From contig NC_134084.1 of assembly GCF_000715075.1 (NCBI RefSeq), positions 6,326,501 through 6,390,500 on the forward strand: a stretch of DNA of 64,000 nt, read 5' to 3'. This stretch comes from Nicotiana tabacum (Eukaryota; Streptophyta; Magnoliopsida; Solanales; Solanaceae). The notes under the pieces were generated by a model. The model was not told the DNA's origin. It did no database searches and saw only the letters and a list, made by a program, of their open reading frames with translations. Within the stretch, counting starts at the first letter, position 1, and every line of letters starts with the position of its first letter. Position numbers and translations under genes: made by a program. Below are positions 23,226 to 36,850 of the stretch, in pieces.

Positions 23226-24440
23226 TCTGCTGCTTCCAGTTCTTCTGGTTCCGGTTCTGAAACTTCGGGAACTAAAGAGGAAATGAAAAGCAAAGATATT
23301 GAAGGCCAAAATGTTGAGCCATCGGCGGATCTACCCACTTCCCCTGGTGAAGCGGACACTTCTCTTCCTCTAGGTACCGGAGATGCAACAGTTTGGCTTT
23401 TCTTTTTCTCCAACTTTTGCATCCATGCCACTTTGGCATGTTATTATAAATAAAGATATCTTTTTGCTCAAGTATTATTTGAGTCTTTCTTTCGTTTGAA
23501 CAATTATGCAAGCTTTGCATTCTTTGTTTCTTTTGCCTAAGTATTTTGCGCAAGTTTTACTATTTGTGTCTTATTATGTAAAGCCTTGGGAGTGTTTTTC
23601 CCCCAAAACATTTTGATTCTGGCATAAATTCTTCCGAAATCAACCCTTTAACGTGAGGGTTTTCATAAAATAGGGCCCTTTTATGTTTACGGTACTCTTG
23701 AAGAGGACGTCTTCTATTCATTACGACACTAGCATTGGAAGTACTTGTTTAACTTTTAAATGATAATATCAATTCATCGATCAGACAAGAATCAAGATGG
23801 AAAATAAAAGGACATTATTTATTCCATTCGTTTTCAAAAAGTACATAAGCATTCGTTAAGCTAAAAAGAAATTGCCATTTCTTGTGGCTAATTCGTCTAA
23901 CTTGTTTTTACAAGGCTGGCCGCGCAGTTCTGATACTGATGACATAACTATGCTCCTAATTTTCGTTCTCCAGTTGACGTGGCGACTAAAATGAAAAAAA
24001 TTCTCATATCATTCACCCCCCCCCCCCCCCGATGTTCAAATGAAAAGAATGCGAATTAGAACACTAGGAATTTTGCACCTTCGAGGATCCCACTAATGAA
24101 TTGCTAAACAATTTTCTACTCAGAAACAAACTTCATTTCCTCGTAGGAATTTATGCTATCGAGCAAAAGACTATCTAACAATCCTCTAGTGGTTTCCACT
24201 TGTGAACGATCAAATAACCTTTCCTTCATAGCAAACTCATTTTCCCGGTGGGAATTATGCTATCGAGCCAAAGATTATCTAACCGCCCCAGAGTAATTCT
24301 TTGTTTGTATGTCTTGCTATCAAAGGTCTTGTTGCTGCCATTGAAAATTTCTTCATAGTAACCTTTCCTTACTGCCTCATTAAAAACTTTTCAAAAAAAA
24401 CCCAATTGGGACAAAAACTGGACGAAGGGAAAAAGAGTGC
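23226..24440. other. Non-coding 3' part of the Tat Gypsy
   Basis: This stretch lies between the antisense ORF and the integrase end. It holds a run of C at about 24016-24031 and two related phrases (near 24155 and 24255) with GCTATCGAGC and a following TATCTAAC, suggesting an old local duplication. No gene was seen. Confidence 0.45.
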
Positions 24441-25454
24441 AGCATATACTTTCAGTACAGACGATGTTTGTCAGCAATAATATCCCTTGAGGTGTGCCAC
24501 ATTCCAGTTGCTTGGAAATGTTTTCTCCATTTTGATTCTCTAACTCGTATGAACCTTTCCTGGTGACAGCTGAAACCCGGTATGGGCCTTCCCAGGTTGG
24601 ACCTAGCTTCCCTTGTTGAGTTCCCGGGTGTTCTGAGTTACTTTCCTTATAAACAAATCTCCCACTTTAAAATAACCAAGGTTGGATCTTCTATTGTAAT
24701 ATCTTTCCATTCTCTGCTTCTGTGCTACCATCCTTTTATGTGCCAAGTCCCTGCGTACACTGAGTAACTCCAAGTTGACCAACAATGCTTTGTTGTTCGT
24801 CTCTTCACTTGCCTGGAAATATCTTAAGGTAGGCTCCTCTATTCCACCGGAATTAAGGCTTCTACTTCGTACACAAAGGAAAAGAAGTTTCCCCCTTGTT
24901 GGTCATCGTTCTGTATTCCCATAAAACTCTAGATAGTTTCTCAGGCCATTTGCATTTAGCCGCTTCCAACCTTTTCTTGAGGTTTTGTATAATCACTTTG
25001 TTCGTTTACTCCGCTTGACCATTTGTGCTCGGATGATAGGGTGAAGATGTGATTATCTTTATTTTCAAATCTTCAAGGAACATTGTGATCTTTGCATGGA
25101 TAAATTACGACCCATTATTTCATGATATCACTTTTGATATTACGAACCTGCAAATTATATTTTCCTACAAGAAATGCACCACTTCGCATTTGCTAATTTT
25201 CTGATAAGGACCTACTTCCACCCACTTATAAAAATAGTCAGTTAAAATCAAAAGAAACCTTACCTTACCAAGAGCCAACGGCAGCAGTCCGACGATGTCC
25301 ATCCCCCACTTCATGAATGGCCACGGAGACAGAACTTAATGTAGTGGTTCTGCTGGTTGATGTACCAGTGGTATGTAGCGTTGGCACTTATCACATTTAT
25401 GTAAGAAAGCTTTAGCATCTTGTTCCATACGGGGACAATAATAGCTTGCCTTAC
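24440..25454 (-). pseudogene. Tat Gypsy integrase, core and C-terminal part
   Basis: The minus strand encodes the integrase zinc-finger end (YYCPRMEQDAKAF), core (LILTDYFYKWVE; SPYHPSTNGQAE) and C-terminal region (MVAQKQRMERYYNRRSNLGY, 24603-24785; then TWEGPYRVSAV). Several stops interrupt it. The catalytic Asp and Glu contexts are recognisable. The N-terminal part of the same protein lies across the nested solo LTR at 27024-27278. Confidence 0.8.
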
Positions 25455-27018
25455 CGATAGGCTCCAACCCTATACCACTATAAAATGGTAAGAGTGGCCG
25501 ATGCAGCTTTTACCCGAAAGGTCAGGATCGATATCCACAAGGAGCTAATATTGGTTGGGATTTGGGTTTCTATTCAATCTAGCTATGCGTGTTGTTCTTA
25601 ATTTCACTTCTAACCATGTTATGTTTTATTTCTATTCTACTTACAATGCTACTGAATGCTGAAAATAATCTAAGTATAATATTTTTGTAGAGTTTTTCTC
25701 AATTAATAACAAGCATTAGGGAAGTGACTTACACCTAGGTCTGTATCTAATGGGGTCTAGAATTTGGGACAAGTTTGTTATAATTGGGATCATGATATGA
25801 CCATTGCACATAATTACTCACTCTATACCTCTCGGTAGTTTGAGTAACTTTGCCCTAATTGACTTTCTCAAGCCCAATTGGGTGTTCAAACAATACAAGC
25901 AAAATTGGCTTAAGTCGGATATTACTATCTCGAGGTTTAACCCTTTAATTGGGCTATCACTCTATTGAATGCACCCCAATTTCTTGTTAGCCTAAATTTC
26001 CTAGATTTAGCCTCTCTTTCTCAAGAAGAGTCTAAGTCATAAAGGCACAAACCAGTGTTTGCAACCACCAATTCTACAATTAGAGCATGAATCAAGCTAA
26101 ATATCACTAACCCATAAACAATTAAGCCCTAAAATTAAAGACCTATTAAATACTCATACTAGGGTTAGGTCACAACCCTAGATAATGGGTTTAGCTACTC
26201 ATAATCAAGGTAGAAATCAAAGATGGATATGAAATATTAGCCATAAAAGTTGATTACAAGAATAAAATCTAAGATTAATAGCTAAAGATGTTCTAAAATT
26301 ACTCTAAGTAGTAAAATACGGCTGTTCGCGAGCTCTTCAAAACAAAAGATAACCTAAAAATGTGAAAAAGAACTATCTATACACAGCTAAAATTACTGGA
26401 CAAAAATACCCCTATGGAGGTTTCGCTGTCAGCTAAATAATGAACGCCTCAACGTAAGGACTTCCGCGGCTGTGCAAAACAAGCGGGGACCGCAGTTCTT
26501 CACTTTTGTGCTTGTTTTTTAACTTGATCTCATGGACACCATAAAAGATACCGCCTCAATGTTGGAATCACCCGCGGCCGCGCAATTTGGACGCGGACCG
26601 CGATCCTCAGTTAGGCTCATTTTGGCAGGATCTCTGAACCTTGATCGCGGATCTCAGCGGAATTTGCATTGCGGTAGCATCAGGTATTCTGCGGCCGCAC
26701 TTGTTCATCATGCCTAGCGGTCTCTGTTGCACTTAAAACACCCCCTCTGAACCTCAATTCCGCGGACTGTGTAATTGAGGCCGTTTCAGCGGTGAATCTT
26801 CCGCGGCCTCCCTTTTCCTTAGCGATCCGTGCTTTTAACTCAGCTTGAACTTGTGCAATTTTAACTCTTTCATGAGTTGATTATGTCTTTCTTGCTTCAT
26901 TTTGACCAAACCCTATAGATAAGCACAATAAGTTAATTTTCGGGAATATTTTTACACATTTTTTATCCAAAGCCTAAGCAAATGAGAGCATAAGATAGGC
27001 TAAAATCCATAGTTATCA
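25455..27018 (-). mobile_element. Solo LTR nested in the Gypsy integrase
   Basis: A 1564-bp block interrupts the integrase frame exactly between LVLKLV and the YYCPRMEQD segment. CTTAC is present on both sides (25450-25454 and 27019-27023), the 5-bp duplication expected for LTR elements. On the minus strand the block starts TGATAACTATGG and ends GAGCCTATCG, close to TG...CA with one base changed. It has no internal coding region, so it is best read as a solo LTR left by LTR-LTR recombination. Confidence 0.85.
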
Positions 27019-28950
27019 CTTACAAGTTTTAGCACTAAAGAATCTTCGCCCGAATGGTTTCCGCATATTCCTTCATGGACTTCTCGCATAACGTAATTAG
27101 TTTCGGATGCTCCAAAACACCGGGTCGGCGGGCCTTGGAAAGATTTTCTGTACAATTGGCCTCCTTTGAAGCTATACCATGCTGCTTTGATGTGCAGCGC
27201 CCAGGAAGCCTTAGAATCTTTGGGCAATTTCCCATGATCGAGATAATAAATGATCTCATTCCTCCAGTCCCAGACCAAATTAGTCTTATTTATCTCGTAA
27301 TAGCTATCTGCATCCAGGACCGAGTGTATTAGTTATACTACCGTCCCAAAATCTGATCCCTTCATTTTCGTTGATGAATCGAGGTTAGCCAGTGCATCTG
27401 TTTCTACATTTTCTTCCCTCAGGATATGAGTAATCGACCACTCCCGAAAACGAACCAGCAGAACCTAGACCTTTACTACGTATTGTTTCATACGCTCCTA
27501 TTTAGTTTCGAAGATCTTGTAGACCTTATTTACCACCAGTTGGGAGTCGCATTTGATTTATATGACCTCAAAATCTAGTCCTCGTTCCAGTTCGAGTCCT
27601 GCAATCAAAGCCTCATACTCTGCTTCATTATTAGTTAAATGGATCGTTTTGTTGACTTGACTTAAGGTTTATCCTGAAGGCGTGGTTAATACTATGCCAA
27701 TCCCGGAAATTTACATTGGAGACTCCGTCCGTAAATAAGGTCCAGATTCCTGATGTCGAGTCTAACACCATTATTGCCTCTTTGGTTGCTAGAGGCAGCA
27801 ATCCCGAACTAAAATCGGCCCCAAACAGCCAAGACTTGTGACTTAATCGCAGTCTTTGGTTTGTATTCTATGTTGAATTCACTCATTTCGATGGCCCATT
27901 TGGTCAACCTACCCGAGAGTTTAGGTTTGTAAAGGATGTTCCGTAGGGGAAATATGGTCACAACAGCTATCGATAGAAATTGGAAGTAGGGCCTCAGCTT
28001 CCGAGTAGCGACTACAAGAGCTAAGGCCAGCTTCTCCGAATGCGGGTAGTGATTTTCTGCTCCTATTAAAATTTTACTAACATAATAAATGGTATATTAC
28101 GTACCTTCTCCCTCACAGACTAAAACTAAACTTACCACTACTTTCGAGACTGCAAGGTAGACCAACAACATTTCACCTTCCTTTGGTTTTGAAAGTAATT
28201 GAGGGCTTGACAAGTACCTTTTCAAATATTTCAGAATTTGCTAGCATTCCGGGGTCCATTCGAAGTTGTTTTTCTTTTATTTCAGCATCAAGAAATGGTT
28301 GCATTTCTCTAATGGTGGGGAAATGAACCTGATCAAAGCACCCAATCTCCCAGTGACCCTTTGGACTTCTTTCACGTTTGACAGTTGGTCCAGGATGTCT
28401 TCGATGTCCTTGATCTTATTGAGGTTTACCTCAATCCCCCTTTTTGATACCAAAAATCCTAGGAACTTGCCGGAGCTGACCCCGAATGCCTACTTCTCGG
28501 GGTTATGTTTCTTGCATATACTTAAGGTGACCACCCGCATTCAAAGACTTAACGAACATATTGTCTATATAAACTTCCATAGTTTTCCCTATTTTTTTTT
28601 CAAACATCTTGTTTACGAGCCGCTGATAAGTAGCTCTGCATTCTTCAACCTGAAGGCCATCATATTATAGCAATATGTGCTAAAATCCATTATGAACGAA
28701 GTCTTTTCCTGATCCTTCGGGTTCTTCTTAATTTGGTTGTACCAGTAATTAGCATCGAGGAAACTCATTAACTCATGTCTGGTCGTCACATTAATCATTT
28801 GGTTGATGTTTGGAAGTGGGAACGAGTCTTTCTGGCACGCCTTATTTAAGTACTTATAATCTACACACATGAGAAATTTAACGTTTTTCATAGGAACTAC
28901 TACTACATTAGCTAGACAGTCTGGATACTTTACCTCTCGGATTGAACCGA
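27019..28950 (-). pseudogene. Tat Gypsy RT, RNase H and integrase N-terminus, broken
   Basis: RT motifs (MCVDYKYLNKACQKDSFPLP, then EKTSFIMDFSTYCYNMMAF) lie at 28613-28891. RNase H sequence follows around 27270-28100 with many stops. The integrase N-terminal zinc region (ETNYVMREVHEGICGNHSGE) lies at 27024-27278. Together these give the order RT-RH-IN on the minus strand, as in Ty3/Gypsy. Confidence 0.78.
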
Positions 28951-29568
28951 TACCAAGTAAGTGAGTTACCTCTTCTTTGAGAATTTATTCTCGGCCTCCA
29001 CAATAGGGCGTGCCTTTTGTCTTACCGGAGGGATGTTAAGATCCAAACTTAGCTAGTGTACGGCCATCTCCGTTGGGATACCTGTCATGTTCGCATACGA
29101 CCACGCAAAACAATCGGCACTATATTTAAGAAATTTAATAAAGACAAACCTGAGCTCGGGGTGCAGTCCTGTCCCCTAAATGGAATTTCCTTTCTAAGAA
29201 CTTTTAAAAAAATGCAACTTGCTCCATATCTTCCACTGTGGATTTTGTTGCATCCGTCTCTTCTGGTACCTGGAAATACCTCGGCCCTTAATAAGATTTC
29301 TGAAGCTTCTTCCCCCTGGCAAACTTCATTTTATTCGAAAGCGGGCGCCGGTTTCTGTAGTTTCTATGCCGCGTGTTCCTTCCCTTTGCTATTAGAGACC
29401 AAAATCGCATTCATCTCACTTGTCACTGGTTGGTCACCTCTTATCTATTTAATTCATTTGGGCAATGGGAATTTCAGCAACTGATGATACGTCTTCGGTA
29501 AAGCTCTCATCTCATGCAACCATGGTCTTCCCCAAATAATATTATATCCCATATCACCATCCAACACT

Positions 29569-31620
29569 TTAAAAAGAGTCGTCTTCATCACTCCTTCGAC
29601 GTTTGTGGGTAATAAAATCTCTCATTGGGTTGTCACGCTTGCGAGGTTGAATTCGGCGAGGAGTTTTATGGCCGGAATGATGCTTCCGGTGAGTTTGGCT
29701 TTCTCTGATACCCTCCGTTGTATGATATTGGCCGAACTTCCTGGATCTACTAGTACACGGTTTGATTTTAAAGTCTAGTACATTTAAAGAAATTACATAT
29801 GCAAGCGGTAGCAACAATCCACCTGCGTCCTCCTCCATGAAAGCGATGTCGTCTTCAGCAACTTTTCGGAGTCTCTTATTATGGGTTATTGATACCTTTA
29901 TCTTTTTTTATGCCGAGAAGGTGACCCCATTGATCTCATTCCCCCTGAAGATCATGTTGATCATCTGGAATGAGGGATCTTCTTCTGCTTTCGAGGGTTC
30001 CGCGTTATCCCGGTTATGACCGTAGTTGTTCTTGGCCCAGTCACTTAAGAATTCTCTGAGATGACCATTCATCAATAGTGTTGTCACTTCTTCTCACAGA
30101 TGTCGGCAGTCCCCAACGCAGTGGCCATTCGTCCCGTGTACTTGCACCACAAGTTAGGATCCTACTAGCTGGGATCAAACCTCATCAGCTTCAGGAACTG
30201 TGCTTTTTTATGTTTCTTATAGCCGATACCAAATCCACTATACTGACATTGAAATTGTATTCTGACAGCTTGGGGCAAGAAGGATCGCGCATGCCTGACA
30301 TTTCTTTGTCCTGCGTTGTTTCGATCGCGATCAGTTCTTCTGTCGGTAACGAACATGTCTGCCAACCGAAAACCTCTTACGCGTCCGACGGCCCATTCGT
30401 AGGGCAAAAACTAGCCCCTCAAAGACCGTCTGCTTGTGTCAAAATCATCTTTTGATGTTTCTTTATTCTTATCCCGACCTTTTTTCAATGACGGGAAGCC
30501 AACCTAATCATCTCCGATCCATATATTTGACACGTACTGGTTGTGGACATCCGCCCAAGTCGTCTCTTGGAACTCAAGCAAGCTCTCCTTCAATTTTTAG
30601 AAAGCGTCTGAACTTCTCGAATGGAGACCCTTGGTGAATGCTTCGACCCTTGGTGAATGTTTTAGCCGTCCATTCATCCGGAACAGCCGGGAATAATATC
30701 CTCTCCTTTTAGAATGGAGTGACGAACTCCCACAACAATTCGGATTCTTCTTGTGCAATTCTGAATATGTTATCCTTTCGAGGCTGCACCTTTTTGGCCC
30801 CGACATGAGCCTTAATAAAAGAGTTTGCGAGCATCTCAAAGGAATCTACGGAATTCTCGGGTAATAGCGAATACCATATCAACGCTCCCCTCATGAGAGT
30901 CTCTTCTAATTTCTTCAGTAAAACGGATTCAATCTAGTGGGGATATAAATCATTCTCCTTCAACGCCATTGTATGGCGATAATATGCTCTTGAGGGCCTG
31001 AAGTCCATCATACTTCGGCACGTTGGGCATTTTACACCGCTTCGGAATTTGTTCTAGTGTTGCGCATGGTCTGTATGGCAATTGAGTATACTCTTTTGAA
31101 TCTGGTCCTTTCAGCAGCGATGGTGCGCCTGAGATTTGGTCCATGCGGGTGTTCACTTCCCATGAATCGTAAGAGTTCGTTCTTGAAGGGATCGTTTTTG
31201 TTGTTAGGTCCGTTTCCGCTCCCCCCGGCCTCATAGGATCCATCCTCGCCCCTCGGGGTATTGTTGTCGACCTTTTACATTGTTTGATTTGCGGGAGCGC
31301 TGGAAGGAACTGGACCTCATCTATTCGCGTTATTGGAAGCCCCCGATAATGCATGCTTCAACTCCATCATAACCTTATCCCGTCGTGTGAGGTTCCCTAG
31401 AATGATCGCCTATTGCTCTTGTAGGACCCTTACCGCATCAACAACATGCCCATCTTTAGCATCATCAGGATTCGCCTCCCGAACATGTCGTGGGTACTGA
31501 CTTTGGTGGACCAGCGTGGCATTGTTCCCCTAATTGTGGGGATAACTAATTGAATCCTCACGATAAGGTTGGTCTCCTTGAGCATCAAGATTGTGTGTGT
31601 TGTTAACACTCATTGTCTGT
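29569..31620 (-). pseudogene. Tat Gypsy gag and protease, broken
   Basis: Gag fragments at 30950-31354 (LLKGPDSKEYTQLPYRPCAT) and 30597-30894 match, motif for motif, the gag of the + strand Tat element at 49018-49632. A basic nucleocapsid stretch lies at 30165-30407, and the protease signature (DPGSSAN, read on the minus strand near 29740) follows. Stops and shifts are frequent. Confidence 0.78.
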
Positions 31621-31730
31621 CATTTCTTGTGATTTTTTGCTAAGACAAATAATTAAAACATGTTAGTAAAAGAGGCAAGGATCAACTTAATTCCATGATT
31701 GTCTAGGCCCCACGGAGGGTGCAATTTACC

Positions 31731-32304
31731 TGTAAAATGATACAATTGAATTTATACGTGGTTTCTAGACAAGTCAACTAATTCGATCATGAAATAATAA
31801 AATAATTAAAGAAATGTTCAATAATTAGCCTTAAAATGAAAATAAAATCACGAAGAAAAGTAACTCTGGACGGAGTTTCAGGGCACAACAATGATGAAAT
31901 CAAGAAACAAGAAGATAAAATTGTATAGAGTTTTTAATCGACTATAGCATAAGTTTGACAGAGAAGTCGTGTCATTTACAATGACAACAGAGCTCACTAT
32001 TTATTGTTGCGCCTAGGGAACAAGGTCCTAGGATCGTGCCCTTCTTTAATGTTAATTATGAGGGTCATTGATGAAGGTGTAACTGTGAGCATAAATGATA
32101 AATTCTCTGTAACGGGCAGTGCACTAAATGTTATGGAATATTCTCCATTAAATGCTACCGGGCGGAGGGTATTTGTTGCATTTTTACGAGTGTCATTCTT
32201 TGACAAACGGGATAATTGCCTTCGGTTCTAACTATCCCCCGCCTTAAGTTCCACATGTCACTCTCTTAAGCGGCCACATAACATAGCATATTTTACCGTA
32301 TACA
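31731..32304 (-). repeat. 5' LTR of the Tat Gypsy
   Basis: This 574-bp LTR is followed, on the minus strand, by a leader beginning GGTAAATTGCACCC and CTCCGTGGGG, close in sequence to the leader of the + strand Tat element at 48371. A TATA-like AATAAATAG lies in its middle. Confidence 0.82.
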
Positions 32305-33348
32305 ACTATTTTAAAACATATCAGATCCTTTACTTATTTGGCTTATACAAAGAAAAATCTTAATTAATTTTAAATTCCAAAATATTAGGAAACCTAACTA
32401 AATAATAAAAGATTAAATAACTAAAATTTTAGTTGAATACAAATTCATAAATAAAAAGTTAACTAAATGACTATTATGTTCGATGTGAACTCTAACTTTA
32501 AATGGTGAAAAAGCCGAATAATATTTTGCTAAGAAGTTTCATGCTTTTAATATAGTAAAGATAGATATTAATAGACAGATATATCACTTGTCATGGATGC
32601 TCACTTCTTGGAATTCAAATGTTAATCAAATGCTTTATCATGAGCTTTTATAGTTTTAAAATAATTAGTGACATTGTTTATATATAAGTCTCATTTTTCC
32701 GATCTAAATTTCTCATATTATTTCTAAATCTAGACTTGAAACTAAAATGACGATTATGTTAAAAAAAAAATACTTGGGATATGTTTATACGATATCTTTT
32801 TCTTGTAACTCTATAGATGCATGTTGTCAATTATCAACGTGTTTAATTTAGAATAAGAAAAATGCATAAAGAAATCCCTGGAGTTGTCTGATATTTTTAG
32901 TTACACACTTATTCTCTTTTGAAGTCCTATGACCCTTCTCCCTCCCCCCCCCCCCACACCCCCCCCTCCCCCACTATTTTAAAGTGAAATTATTTACCCC
33001 TTAAATGTTGAATGTGGCAGGAAGTGTATTTCACTCTTTTTGAGAGAGTGAGAAACAAAAGAATACTCTCATTGTTTCAATTTAAATAACACATTTTTCT
33101 TATTAGTTCGTTCTAAAAACAATGACACATTTTTATATTGGAAATAATTTAACATTAAACTTTTTATCTTATCCACTTTACTCGTAATGATAAGCTTTTA
33201 TAGCAACACAAATGTCATAACTCCACAAATATTTTGCCCTTTAAGCTTTAGGATCACATATTTTAAAAGTCTTTTTTTTCTTATACTTTGTACCAAGGCA
33301 AAGTACATTATATTTTCATTTTTTTTAAATCTCTCTCTCATCATCTCT
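32305..33348. other. AT-rich intron sequence with C-runs and a MITE-like remnant
   Basis: C-rich low-complexity sequence lies at about 32935-32973. From 33063 a phrase resembling a Stowaway end (TACTCTCATTGTTTCAATTT) starts a possible decayed MITE, but the matching right end is not visible and may have been lost at the LINE junction. No gene was seen. Confidence 0.4.
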
Positions 33349-33639
33349 TCTTTTTTTTTTTTTTTTTTTTGCTAAAAGGAGGATTTCATTGATAATCAGG
33401 AACGAAGATAAATAAGCTGATTAAGATAGTTAGTTAGGGATACAATAAGGTAGTTGCATGAAGGTAAGAAAAGGGTGTTTGAGGGGATGGGGGTGGGGGT
33501 GGTTCTTCAAAATACAGGATGGGGTGGGAGTGTGTTTCTATGTTGGACTTTCCAAATTGATAGATCAAAATAATTCCATTACTTTCTCTCATTGTGCTGT
33601 TAAATTGATGGATGTTGGGCTCCTTGTTCATTGACTTGG

Positions 33640-33911
33640 ACAAAGGCATAGATCTCTTGACTTGTAACTGCCACTGTATTGACAAACAATTCATGTGCTC
33701 ACCAAAGAAGGACAATTCCTCATGCTTGACCCTAGGTTGCGGATTGGATTAAATCTGTGTAGTTGAATTCCATGAGCAGGTTAGTGTGATCACCCATTTT
33801 GGTTTCTCTGAGGCACAGGATGGAGGGGTTGTTCAATGTGAGCAAAAACCTGAGATTTCGGCGGAATTCTTGATTATGAGCTCCCCGACAATACCATAAC
33901 ATTATCTTCAT
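33640..33911 (-). pseudogene. LINE ORF2 fragment, start of the APE-type endonuclease
   Basis: From an ATG at 33911 the minus strand reads MKIMLWYCRGAHNQEFRR and then LCLRETKMGDHTN, matching the first strands and the catalytic ETK region of L1-type endonucleases (usually WNCRG and ETK). A stop follows soon. The sequence then jumps to the LINE 3' tail without RT or RNase H. Confidence 0.75.
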
Positions 33912-36751
33912 TAGTCATTCATATTGTGGGAAGCTCTCTTCCGGAGTCAATAATAGTTCCAAGTGCATTAGCAAGTGAGGACGATCATATAGGGCTGCTG
34001 GTAGTAAGTTGTCTTGTAGGGTTGGGATCATGAGCATGACATATCTCTCTTACACTGAGGAGGGGTTTAGGTGTATGTTCGATGAGGTTTTCTTGAGGTT
34101 TAGGGGGATGAAGATTAGGTACTTTTTTCTATATTTCCTAACATGGAGATCGTCAGAAAATTGTTCAAAATCGTGGATTCCATGAAGGTCTCCGGTAGGT
34201 CGTTGCCTTCTTCTGCTTGGTTTTCCTGTTGTGGTGAACGAGGTAGAGAGTTGATATTGTGGTTGATGATCGCATGTTGCTGCAATGGCTTCATTTGTGT
34301 TGATACTTGGGGTTGGTGGGGTATCATTGGTTGGTGAGGAGGAGTAGACCATGGAAAAAAGCTGTTGTGGGGGTGTAGTCTAGTGAGTGGGGTGGTGGGG
34401 TACCCGAGCTTGCCATTGTTAGAATTGGGTGATGAATTCCTGCATTTGCCAAAGAGTGATATCATGTTGATGGATTAGGTCTGGGACTTGATTTTGATGC
34501 GTTTGGTTTGGTACTCCTTCTTGAATTGTGGATGCCATCTCTTCTGAAGTCTCTAGTAGTAGTGTGACAAAATTTTGTAGTTGTTGTAGGTCTATTGGAG
34601 AGTGGTGGTGGGAGGGTGGCATTTGCTATGGTGGGAGAGGTGATGGTTGGTTTCATTAGTGGACGAATTGGAAGGAATGGAGTCCATTGATGTGCATGGG
34701 AAGGTTGGTGGTGAATGATTATGTGGGGTGAGGGAAGGTGGTGGTAGTGGTTGATGTGGACATTGTTTATTTGTCTCCTGTGCCTTTGTTGATGGCGGTG
34801 ACTCCTGTGGGTTTGTGTTCGATACATTGGAGGAGTTTGGTGAGATATTGGCCGGCACTTTGGAGATTTGAGTTGAAGTGGATTTAATAATTGATAGGGT
34901 GGTATTTGAAGGAATAGTTGGGGATGTAGTGGATGTAATTTCATCAATAGATTGAGGGGGAGAACCATTGTTATTGGTTGATGATCTAGTGTAAGATTCA
35001 TGCAATGAATTACCGTGTGTTTGTGGTATTGTAGGTTCTGTGAAAGGAGTGTTGAGTAGTGGTTCTTTAGGTAATAGTGATGATGGAGCAGTAGATTGTG
35101 GCAGGTGAGGTGGAGTGTGGGAAGTAAGATTGATGTTTTGGGGTAAGGGGGGTATGGTAGAGTTTATAATTGTTTGCATAGGCATTTTTGATTCATTGAT
35201 CTTATTTGTGCTTAGTAAGTATCGGTCAAGCAAATGCATATGTGAGGTCGAGCTTAGGTTGGAGGATTCATGATGATTTTCCACTTTTTGTTGTTTCTTG
35301 TTGTTATTTTGTTTTAGAGGTATGCTCTTGGATAAAGTTTTACGAATAAGAGGGAGAAGGGGGTAACTTAGGGTAATGATTTGTTTCTCCTAGGTTATTA
35401 GGGGCGTGGGTATTGAAAAATGATTGTAAGAGGTTGGTAATTTAGAGTAGTTTTGGTTAGGGTTGCCAGATTGTGGTATAGGTGGTATTGGGTGGGGTTG
35501 GGTGGATTTGGCTTTTGTATTGACAGTATTGGGTGGGTCAAGCGTAGGGTTTTGTTTTGATAGGTCAATTTGGTCTTGTAGGTTGGGGATATTGGCTTGT
35601 TTTTAGTGTCATGAGTCTTGTTTGGGTTTATTGTGTCTTTGGGGGTGGTATTGGGAGGGTTTTGGTGGTTTTGGTTCTTGATCATGATTTGGTGTAATTG
35701 GTGATCTTTTATTTTGTTTTTGCCTTTGTTTTTTGCCATGTGAGACTGTTTTCCATTATGTTTATTGTTCATCTTCATTAGTGGTTACATTTGGATTATT
35801 ATGTGGTTGATTCGAGGTTGAAGGGGTTGTAGAGGTCGGACAGTAATGAAGGTTGTGTCCTAGACAGCCACAGTTTATACATATAATAGAAGAATCCTCA
35901 TAGTGTATTAATTGAGTGTGAGTCCCTAATAAAATTTCGGATGGAAGGGTTTTGCCTAGTGGTGATAAGATGCAAAGTGTGGCATATCGGCCTTTTGATG
36001 TATGCTCTGTGCATGTATCTACTTTTATGAGTGTGCCAATGTAATTTGCTATTTTTTTTGAGGATTTGTACGTCATAGTATTCAGTGGGTAGTTCCTGAA
36101 GACGGATCCATACATTAGTATAATTGTGTGTGATAGAGCTGGGTTGAATTTGGGTTCCCATTGGCATATGGAGAGGTATTTAGACCCTACGAACAAAGGT
36201 CCATTATGATATATTTTGTTATAGTTATTTATTTTTTGAAATTTGACGAGGTAGAAATCATAACTAGGGGTGTACACAGGAAACCGACAAACCGCACCAA
36301 CCCGATAATCTGAGTCAAACCGAGAAAAAACACCTGACTATGGTTTGGTTTGATTTGGTTTGGTATTGGAAAACAAATCCGACCATAATTGGTTTGGTTT
36401 GGTTTTAACTAAAGAAAGTCAAACCGAAACCAAACTAACTCGACATTACATATATAAAAATTTTAGATATATTTAATATATAAATATACTTATTGTGATG
36501 TAATTTATAAATATTTCTTAAAAAATTTCATAATTTTATCTTTTAAGGTATTATTTCAAGGTTGGACTTAGACCTTTTGAATGCTCCAATAAGATTTATA
36601 GCCATTAATATTAGTAAATTAAATGTAAACATTGCACGGGGCGCCCTATTTGGTCGCCCCCATTTAACCTATACCCATTTTTTTTAAAACTTTTAACTAG
36701 TACCCACTTTTTAAATAACTTCAACCCCCTTTCGTCTCCTCCTTCATTTTC

Positions 36752-36850
36752 CTTCTTCTTCTTCTTCTTCTTCTTCTTCTTCTTCTTCTTCTTCTTCTTC
36801 TTCTTCTTCTTCTTCTTCTTCTTCTTCATCATCTTCTTCTTCTTCTTCTT
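36752..36850. repeat. (CTT)n microsatellite, about 33 units
   Basis: This is a nearly pure CTT/TTC array with one CATCAT interruption. It produces a poly-lysine frame on the minus strand that is not a gene. Confidence 0.95.

Larger units (their letters stand above)
20005..32304 (-). mobile_element. Ty3/Gypsy retrotransposon of the Tat lineage, with antisense ORF
   Basis: The LTRs are at 20005-20289 and 31731-32304. On the minus strand both begin TGTATACGGTAAAATATG and end ATTTTACA (ATTTTACG in the 3' copy). A polypurine tract (AGCAGGGGGACTAT, minus) abuts the 3' LTR. Gag, protease, RT, RNase H and integrase fragments occur in Gypsy order on the minus strand. Between integrase and the 3' LTR lies a + strand coding region, a hallmark described for many Tat elements. 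All frames are broken. A 1564-bp solo LTR interrupts the integrase. No clean target-site duplication was found. Confidence 0.88.

Noticed and set aside
33063..33320. Second Stowaway MITE before the LINE
   Set aside because: Only a left-end-like phrase is visible. No matching right end or TA duplication was found, so it is mentioned only as a remnant.
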